This document shows positions 33,672 through 42,806 of a stretch of DNA of 64,000 nt, piece after piece. The stretch lies in NCBI RefSeq assembly GCF_035917975.1, contig NZ_CP109130.1, positions 1,612,001 to 1,676,000 of the forward strand, read 5' to 3'. The notes beneath the pieces were generated by a model. The model was not told where the DNA came from. It did no database searches and worked only from the letters and a program-made list of their open reading frames with translations. Position 1 is the first letter of the stretch. Each line of letters starts with the position of its first letter. The stretch comes from Streptosporangium sp. NBC_01756 (GTDB lineage Bacteria > Actinomycetota > Actinomycetes > Streptosporangiales > Streptosporangiaceae). Position numbers and translations under genes: made by a program.

Positions 33672-34787
33672 TCAACGGGTGCTCACCTCCAGCAAGGGGA
33701 TGCGCTGCTCGGCAGGCGTGAGAGAGCCGTGGCAGCCGATGAACGACGACTCGTGGGGCTCGGCGACCGAGGCGGTGACGGCGCAGTCGGTGTACGGCAC
33801 GGCGAGGACGTCGCCGATCCGGGGCAGCCACTCGGCGCGCACCCGCGGCCCGAACCAGCCTGACTCGACGGCCTCGTCCCGGGAGACCACCCATGCCTTT
33901 CCGTCCAGGATGTCGCGCCACGTTTCGAGGACGGTCCCCGTGGCGCCCGGGGCGGTGTAGACGTGCCGGGCGCGGGTCTCGCCGCCGAGCAGCGCGACAC
34001 CCTCGCGCAGCGCGGGCAGGGTGTCCGCATCGATCCGTTCGGTGACGTTGACCATGCCGTGGTCGGCGGTGACGTACATCACCGAGCCCGGCGGGAGCGT
34101 GGCCGCCAGCCGCTCGGCCATCCGGTCGACGACGGCGAGCTGGTCCAGCCACTGCGGGCTGCCCCAGCCGGTCCGGTGGCCGACGGCGTCGAGGTTGCCG
34201 TAGTAGACCGTGACGTGGGAGCGGGGCTCGGCCAGAGCGTGGCGTACCCCTTCGACGCGGTCGTCGATCCCGTCCGCGCCGACGAAGCGCACACCGCGGT
34301 AGACGGCCTGGTTGAATCCGGTGGTCTCGAACTTCGACGGGGCGACGTAGCTCGCGGAGACTCCCGCCGCCGTGGCGCGCTGGTAGACGGTCGGGGTGGG
34401 CTGCCATTCGTCCGGGAGGATCGGCGGGCCCGGGACGGTCCAGCGCAGGCAGTTGAGCAGGTAGCCGGCGCCGGGCACGGCGAGCTGGTAGCCGAGCATG
34501 CCGTGCTCTCCCGGCGGGCGGCCGGTGCCCAGGCTGCCCAGGCTGGTGGCGGTGGTCGCGGGGAAGCCTGCGGTGAGCACGCTGATCGGCCGGGCGGACA
34601 GGAACGGCGCGGCCTCCGGATGGGCGCGGAGCAGATCGGCGCCCAGGCCGTCGACGAGGAACAGCAGGACCCGCTCAGCCGGGGCCAGTCCCAACGGGTT
34701 GTTCCCGTCCACCCCGACAACGGTGAGCAGGGAGGAGGACAGGTCGGCGAGCGAGGCCGTGCCGTACGCGGGGATCAGGGGGGTCAC
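33672..34787 (-). CDS. Alkaline-phosphatase-superfamily protein (type I phosphodiesterase/nucleotide pyrophosphatase)
   Basis: The 371-residue protein has the two-metal active site of the NPP family. This includes LFLVDGLGADLL (first Asp), the nucleophile Thr in FPATTATSLGSLGTG, YYGNLDAVGH, TADHGMVNV, and a terminal GCHGSLTPAEQRIPLL histidine. No signal peptide is visible, so it is probably cytoplasmic. It overlaps the upstream DUF5998 gene by GTGA, implying one transcript. The substrate may be a nucleotide or a phosphate ester; it is not predictable. Confidence 0.88.
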   Translation of the reverse strand: MTPLIPAYGTASLADLSSSLLTVVGVDGNNPLGLAPAERVLLFLVDGLGADLLRAHPEAAPFLSARPISVLTAGFPATTATSLGSLGTGRPPGEHGMLGYQLAVPGAGYLLNCLRWTVPGPPILPDEWQPTPTVYQRATAAGVSASYVAPSKFETTGFNQAVYRGVRFVGADGIDDRVEGVRHALAEPRSHVTVYYGNLDAVGHRTGWGSPQWLDQLAVVDRMAERLAATLPPGSVMYVTADHGMVNVTERIDADTLPALREGVALLGGETRARHVYTAPGATGTVLETWRDILDGKAWVVSRDEAVESGWFGPRVRAEWLPRIGDVLAVPYTDCAVTASVAEPHESSFIGCHGSLTPAEQRIPLLEVSTR

Positions 34788-35374
34788 GAGGCGGCGCGCG
34801 CGGTAGCCTCCGACAGTGCCTTGGCGAAGGCGAGCACGTGGGAGACGGCCTCGGGGCCGTCGGCCGCCTCGCTCACCCGTAGGGAGAGGTCGTCGGCCGT
34901 CACGGCGCCGGTGTATCCGTGGTCGGCCTCGCAGTTCTCGTCACCACAGGTGGCCGGCTCCAGGTCGACGTGGGAGATGGCCCCCCAGCCGATGGTGAGC
35001 GTGACCTCCGTGGGGGGCACGCCCGGCACGTAGGAGGCGGGGTCGGGGACGACACGGGTGACGGCGACAGACTGGATGCGGCTGAGGCGCACGGCCTCGG
35101 TGGTCGTGGAGGCGTGGGAGGCCGACACCCCCTCCACCGGTGGATGCTCGTCGGTGTGGCAGACGAGGAGCCGGGTGGGTGAGAGCACGAGCACGGTGAC
35201 GTGCCTGCGCACCTCCATCGCCGGGTCGAAGGTGGCTTCGTGGTGCACCACGTAGGCGCCCACCTGCTCCTTGCCCAGGGCGGAGTCAACCGCGTCGGCG
35301 ACCAGGTCGGGATAGTAGCCACTGCGGTCGATGGCGTCACGCAGGCCGGCGGCCGAGAGTCGGGTTTCCCTCAT
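34784..35374 (-). CDS. DUF5998 family protein
   Basis: The 196-residue soluble protein has the DUF5998 pattern: RDAIDRSGYYPDLVADAVDS near the start, YVVHHEATFD in the middle, and HVDLEPATCGDENCEADHG with two cysteines near residue 155. The ATG at 35374 (MRETRLS) is the family-like start. It is co-transcribed with the phosphodiesterase gene through a four-base overlap. Upstream, 35375-35638 is non-coding and includes an AT-rich stretch near 35485-35520 that is a plausible promoter area. Function unknown. Confidence 0.8.
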   Translation of the reverse strand: MRETRLSAAGLRDAIDRSGYYPDLVADAVDSALGKEQVGAYVVHHEATFDPAMEVRRHVTVLVLSPTRLLVCHTDEHPPVEGVSASHASTTTEAVRLSRIQSVAVTRVVPDPASYVPGVPPTEVTLTIGWGAISHVDLEPATCGDENCEADHGYTGAVTADDLSLRVSEAADGPEAVSHVLAFAKALSEATARAAS

Positions 35375-35638
35375 GGGTCCATCCTGCCCTGTCCGGGGCA
35401 GCGCTTTCACCGTGTGCGCACCCGGTTCGGCCGTCGGCGCAAATCGTGACCCTGGCCGACTATGACTGCCTTTACCCGCCACAAGGATTTAATTCGATTC
35501 TTTATAGAAATATGTAGGTATTGGGCTGGTCATGAGCCTCTCCCAGGGGGCCGGTTGACCGAACCGCTTCAAGCAGGTTCCGTACCCTCGGGCGTGTCCG
35601 GCCGGGACGTCCACGACCGGAACGGGCCGGACCGGGCC

Positions 35639-38260
35639 TCAGCCGAGGCGGCGCGGCCCACCGTCGCGCCGGGGCCCCTCCGGGCTGCTCAGTACGGCGC
35701 GCGCGCCCAGCACGATCACCCCGGTCTCTCCCACCAGCACCGGGTCGAGGTCGAGCCTGGCCACCTCGGGAAGGTCGTCCGCCAGCCGTCCAACCCGGAT
35801 CAGCAGATCCTCCAGCGCCTCGACGGCGACCGGGGGGTACCCGTACTCGCCGAAGAGCAGGGGGGCCGCGCGCGGCGACCCGACCAGCTCGGCGGCGTCC
35901 TCGCGGGTCAGCGGGGCAAGCCGGTAGGCCTCGTCGCGCAGCAGCCTCGCGGTGACCTCACCGAGTCCGAAGGAGACGACCGCGCCGAACGCGGAGTCCT
36001 CGATGACGCCGACCACGGTGGGCACCGCGGGCTGAGGGGCCATCCGCTGCACCGCCAGCACGGCGTCGGGACCGAGCTGCTCCCTCAGACCCGCGAACGC
36101 CTCGCGGACCCCGTCGGGGCCGGAGAGCCCGAGACGTACGGTGCCCGCGCGTTTGGCCGCCTCCGGATCGGCCGCCTTCAGCACCACCGGCCAGCCCAGC
36201 CGCTCGGCCGCCCCGACCGCCTCCTCCGGGGAGTCCACCACCCGTGCCGGCCACACGGTCAGCCCGTAGCAGGCGAGCAGCTCCGAGGCGTCGATCTCGG
36301 CCGGGGCCTCCCCCTCCAGGCCGGCCAGCACGAGCCGCCGTGCCGCCGCCGTGTCGACGTCCTCGATCTCCTCGTGCACGCCGGCGGGCTGCTTGAGCCA
36401 GCGTGCGTACCGTACGACATGGGCCAGCGCGCGGACGGCCTCCTCCGGCGCCGCGTAGGACGGGATCGAACCGTGTTCGGGGACGGTGCCGACCTGCAGC
36501 TCCGGCAGCATGCCGATCCTGCCCTCGAAGGTGGCCAGCACCGGCTTGCCGCTGTCACGGGAGGCGCGCAGCAGCTCGGCGGCGACCTCGTCGGCCCCGC
36601 CGGGGATCGGCGGCATGTAGATCGCGACCACCGCGTCCACGTCCGGGATCAGCGAGGCGAGGGCCGTGCCGAACTCGGCGGCTCCGGCCCGCGCACCGAG
36701 GTTGACCGGCGGGCGTGGTTCGAGCCCGGCCCGCGCGCAGGCGTCGACCGCGAGCAGGGCCAGCGCGTCGGAATTGCTCACCAGGCCGACCCTGGGCCCC
36801 TCGGGCAGCGGCTGGTAGGCCAGGAGCTGCGCCACGTCGAACTGCTGGATCAGGTCATCGACCCTGATCACCCCCGCCTGCTCGAACAGCGAGCTCAGCA
36901 CGGGGTCGGGCAGGCCCAGCACGGGCGCGGCATGGCCGAGGGGCACGCCCTGGGTGGTGCCCCCGCTCTTGACCACCACGATCGGCTTGCGCCGGGAGAT
37001 CCGCCTGGACAGGCGGGCGAACTTGCGGGGGTTTCCCAGCGACTCCAGATAGAGCAGGATCACATCGGTCTGCGGGTCCTCCTCCCAGTACTGAAGCAGG
37101 TCGTTGCCGGAGACGTCGGCGCGGTTGCCCGCCGACACGAACGAGGAGATGCCCATGCCGCGCTGGGCCACCCGCTGCAGCAGCGCCGTCCCCAGGGCGC
37201 CGGACTGGCTGAAGAATCCGACACGGCCCCGCCCGGGGACGGTCGCGGCGAGCGTGGCGTTCAGCCGCACCGCCGGGTCGGTGTTGGCGATGCCGAGGCA
37301 GTTGGGGCCGACGACGCGCAGGCCGTACGCGCGGGCGATGCGGACCAGCTCGTCCTGCCTGGCCCGCCCCTCCGCGCCGGTCTCACCGAAGCCGGAGGAG
37401 ACCACGATCAGCCCGCGCACGCCCTTCTCCGCGCACTCCTTCACCACCTCGATCACCCCGTCGGCGGGTACGGCCAGCACGGCGAGGTCCACCTCACCGT
37501 CGATGGCCGTCACACTCGGGTAGGCCCGCACTCCGGCGACGGCCCGTACCTCGCGGTGGACCGGATAGACCGGACCGGTGAAGTCCGCGCCGAGCAGGTT
37601 GCGGAGAACGGTTTGGCCGACGCCACCCGGCTCCCGGCCCGCACCGACGACCGCCACCGAGCCCGGGGAGAGCAGCCGCTCGATCGAACGCGACTCGGCC
37701 CGGTGCTCCCGGGAGGCGGTCACCTCCTGGGCCGTCTCGGTCGGGGTGAGGTCGAGGGTCATCCGGACCACGCCGTCGGCGAAACGGCTCTGCGCGGTGT
37801 AGCCCGCCTGTTTGAGCACCGCCATCATCTTCTGGTTGGCGGGCAGCACGTCGGCGACGAACCGGCCGATCCCGTGCTCCCTGGCGGTCGCGGCCAGGTG
37901 CTCCAGCAGCACGGAGGCGACTCCGCGACCCTGATGCGCATCCTCGACGAGGAAGGCCACCTCCGCCTCTCCGGCCTCGATCCGGTCGTAGCGGATCACC
38001 GCCACCATCTCCGTGCCGATCGTCGCGATCAGCGCGACGCGGTCGACGTAGTCGACGTTGGTGAACCGGGAGATCTCCCGGTCCGACAGCCGGGGCCGGG
38101 GTCCGAAGAAGCGGAAGTAGATCGACTCCTCGGACAGCCGGGAATAGAAGGAGCGCAACCGGTCGGCGTCGGCGGACCGGATCGGGCGCACATGGGCGGT
38201 GCCGCCGTCCGACAGGACGACATCCGCCTCCCAGTGAGCAGGATACTGAGAAACCTCCAC
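35639..38260 (-). CDS. Pat-type protein acetyltransferase: N-terminal GNAT fused to an ADP-forming acyl-CoA-synthetase-like region
   Basis: The 873-residue protein acetylates lysines of target enzymes, as known for Pat/PatZ proteins. The GNAT domain is at the N-terminus (about residues 20-170; acetyl-CoA loop EDAHQGRGVASVLLEHL). CoA-binding and ligase-like domains follow (SVAVVGAGREPGGVGQTVLR, then VGPNCLGIANT and FFSQSGALGTALL). A C-terminal ATP-grasp domain with GWPVVLKAADPEA and QRMAPQP completes it. The catalytic His of true acyl-CoA ligases could not be confirmed in the middle region (MSGND-like VSGNDLLQYW is seen). The GTG at 38260 is a probable start; 38317 is possible. It is divergent from the PfkB kinase gene. 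Confidence 0.9.
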   Translation of the reverse strand: MEVSQYPAHWEADVVLSDGGTAHVRPIRSADADRLRSFYSRLSEESIYFRFFGPRPRLSDREISRFTNVDYVDRVALIATIGTEMVAVIRYDRIEAGEAEVAFLVEDAHQGRGVASVLLEHLAATAREHGIGRFVADVLPANQKMMAVLKQAGYTAQSRFADGVVRMTLDLTPTETAQEVTASREHRAESRSIERLLSPGSVAVVGAGREPGGVGQTVLRNLLGADFTGPVYPVHREVRAVAGVRAYPSVTAIDGEVDLAVLAVPADGVIEVVKECAEKGVRGLIVVSSGFGETGAEGRARQDELVRIARAYGLRVVGPNCLGIANTDPAVRLNATLAATVPGRGRVGFFSQSGALGTALLQRVAQRGMGISSFVSAGNRADVSGNDLLQYWEEDPQTDVILLYLESLGNPRKFARLSRRISRRKPIVVVKSGGTTQGVPLGHAAPVLGLPDPVLSSLFEQAGVIRVDDLIQQFDVAQLLAYQPLPEGPRVGLVSNSDALALLAVDACARAGLEPRPPVNLGARAGAAEFGTALASLIPDVDAVVAIYMPPIPGGADEVAAELLRASRDSGKPVLATFEGRIGMLPELQVGTVPEHGSIPSYAAPEEAVRALAHVVRYARWLKQPAGVHEEIEDVDTAAARRLVLAGLEGEAPAEIDASELLACYGLTVWPARVVDSPEEAVGAAERLGWPVVLKAADPEAAKRAGTVRLGLSGPDGVREAFAGLREQLGPDAVLAVQRMAPQPAVPTVVGVIEDSAFGAVVSFGLGEVTARLLRDEAYRLAPLTREDAAELVGSPRAAPLLFGEYGYPPVAVEALEDLLIRVGRLADDLPEVARLDLDPVLVGETGVIVLGARAVLSSPEGPRRDGGPRRLG

Positions 38261-38435
38261 AGTCCCGAGAGTAAACGCGAATCCCACATGACGGACCAGC
38301 GGGGCAAGCTCACGCAACGCTTGTGCATCGACTATGGCCCGGTGTCCGATCCCGACCCCATACGCTTGTCGGAAGCTGTTAAGTTTTTCGCGGCTAGAGG
38401 CACGTCAGCATCGAAGGCAGCAAGGTGGTGACATC

Positions 38436-39329
38436 ATGGCGCGGGTGGTCGTGGTGGGTGATCTCATGACCGACGCGGTTGCGCGGGCTCGCTACCCACT
38501 GGCCAGAGCCAGTGACACGCCGGCGATCGTCACCATGCACGGCGGGGGCTCGGGTGCCAACATCGCCTCCTGGCTCGCCGTCGAGGGCGCCGAGGTGGCC
38601 TTCATCGGACGTCGCGGCGCCGACATCACGGGACGCAACCGTGATATGGAGCTGATGGGCTACGGCGTCGACGCCCGCCTCGTCATGGACCCCGAGCGGC
38701 CGACGGGCACCTGCGTGGTGCTCGTGACCCACAAGGGCGAGCGCACCATGCTCTCCGACCCCGGGGCGAACGCCGCCCTGGCCCCTGAGGATCTGCCTCG
38801 TGACCTGTTCTCCCCGGGCGGTCACCTGCACCTTTCGGGATACACCCTGATCAACGAGGGTTCCCGCGATGCGGGTCTCGCCGCCCTGGAGATGGCGCGG
38901 CGCGCGGGGATGTCCGTCTCGGTCGACTGCTCCTCCTCGGCCCCGCTGGAGCGCACCGGGGCCGAGCCCTTCCTCGAGTGGACCCAGAACGTCAAGCTGC
39001 TGTTCGCCAACGCCGACCAGGCCAAGGTCCTGACGGGCCGCGACGATCCCGCCGCGGCCGCGAAGGTGCTCACTGCCTGGTTCCCCCAGGTCGTCGTCAA
39101 ACTCAACGACGAGGGCGCCCTGTGGTACGCCAACAACCGCACCGATCCGGTCCGGGTCTCGGCGGAGAGCGTGGAACGCGTGGCCGACGGCACCGGTGCC
39201 GGTGACGCGTTCACCGCCGGTTTCCTGCCCGTCTGGCTGGACGGCAAGCCCCCCGCCGAGGCGCTGGCCTCCGGCTGCCGCCTGGCATCCAGGGCCATCT
39301 CCCACCTGGGCGCCCGCCCCCGCCTCTGA
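38436..39329 (+). CDS. PfkB-family carbohydrate kinase
   Basis: This 297-residue cytoplasmic kinase is of the ribokinase fold. The N-terminal GGGSGANIASWLA block and the C-terminal signature DGTGAGDAFTAGFL, with the catalytic Asp in GAGD, are complete. RPTGTCVVLV and KLNDEGALWY fit sugar or nucleoside kinases. The ATG at 38436 has AAGGTGG upstream; the longer frame is non-conserved. The substrate is not predictable, with ribose, adenosine and 2-keto-3-deoxygluconate all possible. It is followed by a convergent terminator shared with recQ. Confidence 0.9.
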   Translation: MARVVVVGDLMTDAVARARYPLARASDTPAIVTMHGGGSGANIASWLAVEGAEVAFIGRRGADITGRNRDMELMGYGVDARLVMDPERPTGTCVVLVTHKGERTMLSDPGANAALAPEDLPRDLFSPGGHLHLSGYTLINEGSRDAGLAALEMARRAGMSVSVDCSSSAPLERTGAEPFLEWTQNVKLLFANADQAKVLTGRDDPAAAAKVLTAWFPQVVVKLNDEGALWYANNRTDPVRVSAESVERVADGTGAGDAFTAGFLPVWLDGKPPAEALASGCRLASRAISHLGARPRL

Positions 39330-39345
39330 TCTCCGTACGGCCCGC

Positions 39346-39373
39346 CTCTCCGGCTTCGGGTGGAGCCGGAGAG
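39346..39373. terminator. Bidirectional terminator between pfkB-type kinase and recQ
   Basis: Perfect 10-bp arms CTCTCCGGCT and AGCCGGAGAG surround an eight-base loop, between two convergent genes. Confidence 0.75.
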
Positions 39374-39403
39374 GGTGCCCATCGGCGCCACGGCCGACTA
39401 CGG

Positions 39404-41488
39404 TCAGCTCGTCACCGCGAGGGCCAGCGGCAGTACGGCGGGAGCCCCGGCATGGCGGATCATGGCGGCGGCGAGCGTCATGCTCCAGCCGGTGTCGACG
39501 CGGTCGTCGACCAGCAGGACCGGACCGCCCGCCCCGGCGATCGCCGCGCCGAGCGCCGCGGGCATGGCGAGCGTGCCGCGGACGGCCTGCACCCGCTGAG
39601 CGCTGTTGAACTGGCGGCCGGGCGAGCCCGACCGGTAGCCGAGGTCTCCCAGATAGGTCAGCCGGCCGACCTCCGCCAGCCGCTCGGCCAGGCTGCGCAC
39701 CAGCTGGGGGCGGCTCGCGGAGGGCATCGCGACCACGGCGACCGGGCGTTGAGCCCACTGCCAGGACGACAGCACGGTGACCACCGCGGCGAAGACGTCG
39801 TCGGGGACCGGGCCGTCCGGGGAGCCTTCGGCGAGGAGCCCGCGCAGCCGGTTGCCCCAGCCGATGTCGGTCAGCCGCCCCAGGACACGGCCCGGCTCGG
39901 CGCCCAGCTCGGGCTTGATCCGGCCCTTGAGATCGGCCAGCCCGGTCGGCCACTGCCTGCGCGCCTCGATCTCCACTCCGGGCCGCTGCAGGCTCTCCGC
40001 GGCCCGCTCCACCGCCCGCGCCTCGACCTCTGGCGAGCGGTGCGTGCCCGTGCAGTTGTCGCAGCGCCCGCACGGAGTGGCGGTCTCGTCGTCCAGGCGG
40101 TGGCGGAGGAACATCTCCCGGCATTCGGTGGTGTCGAGATAGTCGAGCATGGCCCGCTGCTCGGCCTCGCGCTCCGCGGCGACCCGGGCATAGCGGTCGG
40201 CGTCGTAGGCCCACTCCTCCCCGGTGGCCTCCCAGCCGCCCTTGACCCGCCGGACCGCGCCGTCCACGTCGAGCACCTTGAGCATGCTCTCCAGCCGGGT
40301 GCGGCTGAGGTCCACCCTGTTCTCCAGGGCGGCCGTGGACAGCACTCCCCCTTCTTCCAGAGCGGCGAGCACGGTCCGCACGACCTGCTCGGGCGGAAAG
40401 GCCAGCGAGGCGAAATAGGCCCAGATCTCCCGGTCCTCGGCGCCGGGCAGCAGGATCACCTCGGCCCGCTCGACCCCGCGTCCCGCACGGCCGACCTGCT
40501 GGTAGTAGGCGACCGGCGACGGCGGCGCGCCGACGTGGACGACGAACCCGAGGTCGGGCTTGTCGTATCCCATACCGAGCGCCGAGGTGGCGACCAGCGC
40601 CTTGATCTTGTTGTCGAGCAGGGCCTGCTCGGCGGCGAGCCGCTCTGCCTGCTCGGTCTGCCCGGAGTAGGCCGCCACCTCGTGTCCCTGCTCGCGCAAG
40701 TAGGCGGCGATCTCCTGGGCGGCGGCCACGGTGAGTGTGTAGATGATCCCGGAGCCGGGCAGCTCGTGCAGGGTCTGGGCGAGCCAGGCCAGGCGCTGCT
40801 CGGCACCGCGCAGCCGTACCACCCCCAGATGGAGGCTCTCACGCTCCAGCGCGCCGCGCAGGACGAGCGTCTCCTCGCCCATCTGCTCGGCGACGTCGTG
40901 GGTGACGCGGGCGTTGGCCGTGGCGGTGGTGGCCAGGATCGGCACACCTCCGGGCAGGTCCTCGAACATGGTCCGCAGCCGGCGGTAGTCGGGACGGAAG
41001 TCGTGGCCCCAGTCGGAGATGCAGTGCGCCTCGTCCACCACGACCAGGCCCGCGCTCTCGGCCAGCTCGGGCAGGACCTGGTCGCGGAAGTCGGGGTTGT
41101 TGAGCCGCTCGGGGCTGACCAGCAGCACGTCGACCATGCCCTCGGCGACCTGGCCGTAGACCTGCTCCCACTCCTCGGGATTGGCCGAGTTGATCGTCAC
41201 CGCGTTGATCCCGGCCCGCTCGGCGGCGGCGATCTGGTTGCGCATCAGCGCCAGCAGCGGCGACACGATGACGGTCGGCCCCTCGCCCAGCTCGCGCAGG
41301 AGCGCGGTGGCGATGAAGTAGACCGCCGACTTGCCCCAGCCGGTCCGCTGCACCACGAGCACCCGGCGGCGGTCCATGACCAGTGCCTTGATGGCCGCCC
41401 ACTGGTCCTCACGCAGCCGGGCGTGCTCACCGGCCAGCGCCCGCAGCCGTCCCTCGGCCTCTTCTCGCAGCATCTGCTCTTCGCTCAC
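39404..41488 (-). CDS. RecQ-family DNA helicase fused to a phosphoribosyltransferase-like domain
   Basis: The 694-residue protein begins with RecQ helicase domains: Walker A QRTGWGKSAVYF, motif II DEAHCISDWGHDFRPDYR, motif III LATTATA, and motif VI QQVGRAGRG. It then shows a winged-helix-like stretch (STAALENRVDLSRTRLESML), and after that the zinc cysteines (ECREMF, then CGRCDNC). The last 190 residues resemble a phosphoribosyltransferase, with the PRPP loop VLLVDDRVDTGWSMT near residue 665. No HRDC domain is seen. The WH-like part lies before, not after, the zinc motif, unlike classical RecQ. It probably unwinds DNA in repair or recombination; the PRTase-like part may bind nucleotides. Confidence 0.9.
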   Translation of the reverse strand: MSEEQMLREEAEGRLRALAGEHARLREDQWAAIKALVMDRRRVLVVQRTGWGKSAVYFIATALLRELGEGPTVIVSPLLALMRNQIAAAERAGINAVTINSANPEEWEQVYGQVAEGMVDVLLVSPERLNNPDFRDQVLPELAESAGLVVVDEAHCISDWGHDFRPDYRRLRTMFEDLPGGVPILATTATANARVTHDVAEQMGEETLVLRGALERESLHLGVVRLRGAEQRLAWLAQTLHELPGSGIIYTLTVAAAQEIAAYLREQGHEVAAYSGQTEQAERLAAEQALLDNKIKALVATSALGMGYDKPDLGFVVHVGAPPSPVAYYQQVGRAGRGVERAEVILLPGAEDREIWAYFASLAFPPEQVVRTVLAALEEGGVLSTAALENRVDLSRTRLESMLKVLDVDGAVRRVKGGWEATGEEWAYDADRYARVAAEREAEQRAMLDYLDTTECREMFLRHRLDDETATPCGRCDNCTGTHRSPEVEARAVERAAESLQRPGVEIEARRQWPTGLADLKGRIKPELGAEPGRVLGRLTDIGWGNRLRGLLAEGSPDGPVPDDVFAAVVTVLSSWQWAQRPVAVVAMPSASRPQLVRSLAERLAEVGRLTYLGDLGYRSGSPGRQFNSAQRVQAVRGTLAMPAALGAAIAGAGGPVLLVDDRVDTGWSMTLAAAMIRHAGAPAVLPLALAVTS

Positions 41489-41883
41489 CGGTCATTGGTA
41501 CCAGGTCCCGGCGACTGTTTCCTGCCGGTACGGCCCACCGGCCATAACGGATCGCGCATCGGCGACCGCCCGCGGCGCCCCGAGCCCGGGATGAGCACCG
41601 TGACCGCGGAGCCGCCGGACGGGATACGGGCGAGCCGGGCGGCGGACCGTCATGCCGCCGACACCGAAAAGGCCGTACCGGCGGCGCATCCGGTTCAGGG
41701 TAGATCTTCCGCACCTTGTGGAAACCTGAGCCGCGCGGGCCCACCCGGCCGGCCCCGCGCGCCGTCGGCGGACCGGCTCGTCCTCCGTGCGACGGCCGAC
41801 CTCCCAGGACGTGACCGGGATATGACCGGGACCTGAAGGGACGGACCGGTCAAGCTCCGCACCGTGGTTTGATGCATCTTTAT
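41489..41883. other. Intergenic region, recQ to GNAT gene
   Basis: About 395 bases lie between divergent genes. They must hold both promoters. The open frames across it are arginine- or proline-rich and lack ribosome binding sites, so no gene is called. No repeat or hairpin stands out. Confidence 0.4.
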
Positions 41884-42498
41884 ATGGACGTCACGACGTG
41901 GTACCTGGAACAGACCTCACGCTCCGACCTGCTCCCCGCGAGACCACCGGAGGTCGAGGTCGACATCGTGCGTGCCGAGGTCGTCTCACCCGAGTTCAGC
42001 CGGTTCCTGAACACGGCCGTGGGCGGCGACTGGCACTGGACCAACAGGCTGCCGTGGACCTGGCAGCAGTGGGCCGACTGGCTGGACCAGGGCGTGGAGA
42101 CCTGGGTGGCCTACCACCGGGGCACTCCGGCGGGCTACGCCGAGCTGCTGCCCGGCGACGACGCGGCGGTCGAGATCGCCTCCTTCGGCCTGCTGCCCTG
42201 GGCCGTCGGCAAGGGGGTGGGCGGCCACCTCCTCCAGACCGGTACGGCCCGCGCCTGGGATCTCGCCGAACGACAGCCGGACCGGGAGCCCACCCGGCGG
42301 GTGTGGCTGCACACCTGCTCCCTCGACAGCCCGGTCGCGCTCGCCAACTACCGGGCACGGGGGTTCCGGGTCTACGACAGCAGGATCAACGCGCCCGGCG
42401 ACGAATACGAGGGCCCTGCCCCGGGCCCATGGCCGGGAGCCGGCCCCCGTCACCACCGGGCGTCCGATCTCCCGCCCGCGGACAGCAGGCGGTCCTGA
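41884..42498 (+). CDS. GNAT-family N-acetyltransferase
   Basis: The 204-residue protein has the GNAT fold with acetyl-CoA loop region LPWAVGKGVGGHLLQTGTARA and a C-terminal ALANYRARGFRVYDSRI. The centre contains WTWQQWADWLDQGVETWVAY and AGYAELLP. The acceptor substrate is unknown. The ATG at 41884 is chosen; two slightly earlier starts (41869 TTG, 41872 ATG) are possible. The C-terminal 35 residues after DEYEGP are disordered and divergent. It stands alone. Confidence 0.85.
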   Translation: MDVTTWYLEQTSRSDLLPARPPEVEVDIVRAEVVSPEFSRFLNTAVGGDWHWTNRLPWTWQQWADWLDQGVETWVAYHRGTPAGYAELLPGDDAAVEIASFGLLPWAVGKGVGGHLLQTGTARAWDLAERQPDREPTRRVWLHTCSLDSPVALANYRARGFRVYDSRINAPGDEYEGPAPGPWPGAGPRHHRASDLPPADSRRS

Positions 42499-42806
42499 AC
42501 TGTCGGGCGGCGTGAGTATGGTATCCATTCGCGGCGCAGCATCCGATCATGGTGATCGGGGTTGAGCACGTGGATCAGCCCCGTCATCATCAAGGAGGTG
42601 TCCGGCGGCTCCGTTCCCCGCGCGTGAGCGCACAGGACGCGCCGCCGTACGCTACCGCATCGCCACCGGCACGGGATATACCGATACCCCGCCCACCGGC
42701 CTGACGCTCCTCCAGCGAGCCGACGACCACCGTTACACCACGCAGACAGAAGGAGGATGCGCTTACCTCTCGGCCTGAAAGCCGAGGTGCCCGCGCAGGA
42801 AATCAG
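42499..42806. other. Leader region of parC
   Basis: About 308 bases have no convincing gene. A GAAGGAGG directly abuts an out-of-frame ATG at 42757, too close to serve as a normal ribosome binding site. The parC promoter must lie here. No terminator-like hairpin was found. Confidence 0.4.

Noticed and set aside
35462-38431. A 989-codon open frame on the strand opposite the Pat-type acetyltransferase
   Set aside because: Same mirror effect: composition is R/G/H/D-rich with no recognisable domain, and the opposite strand encodes clear GNAT and acyl-CoA-synthetase motifs.
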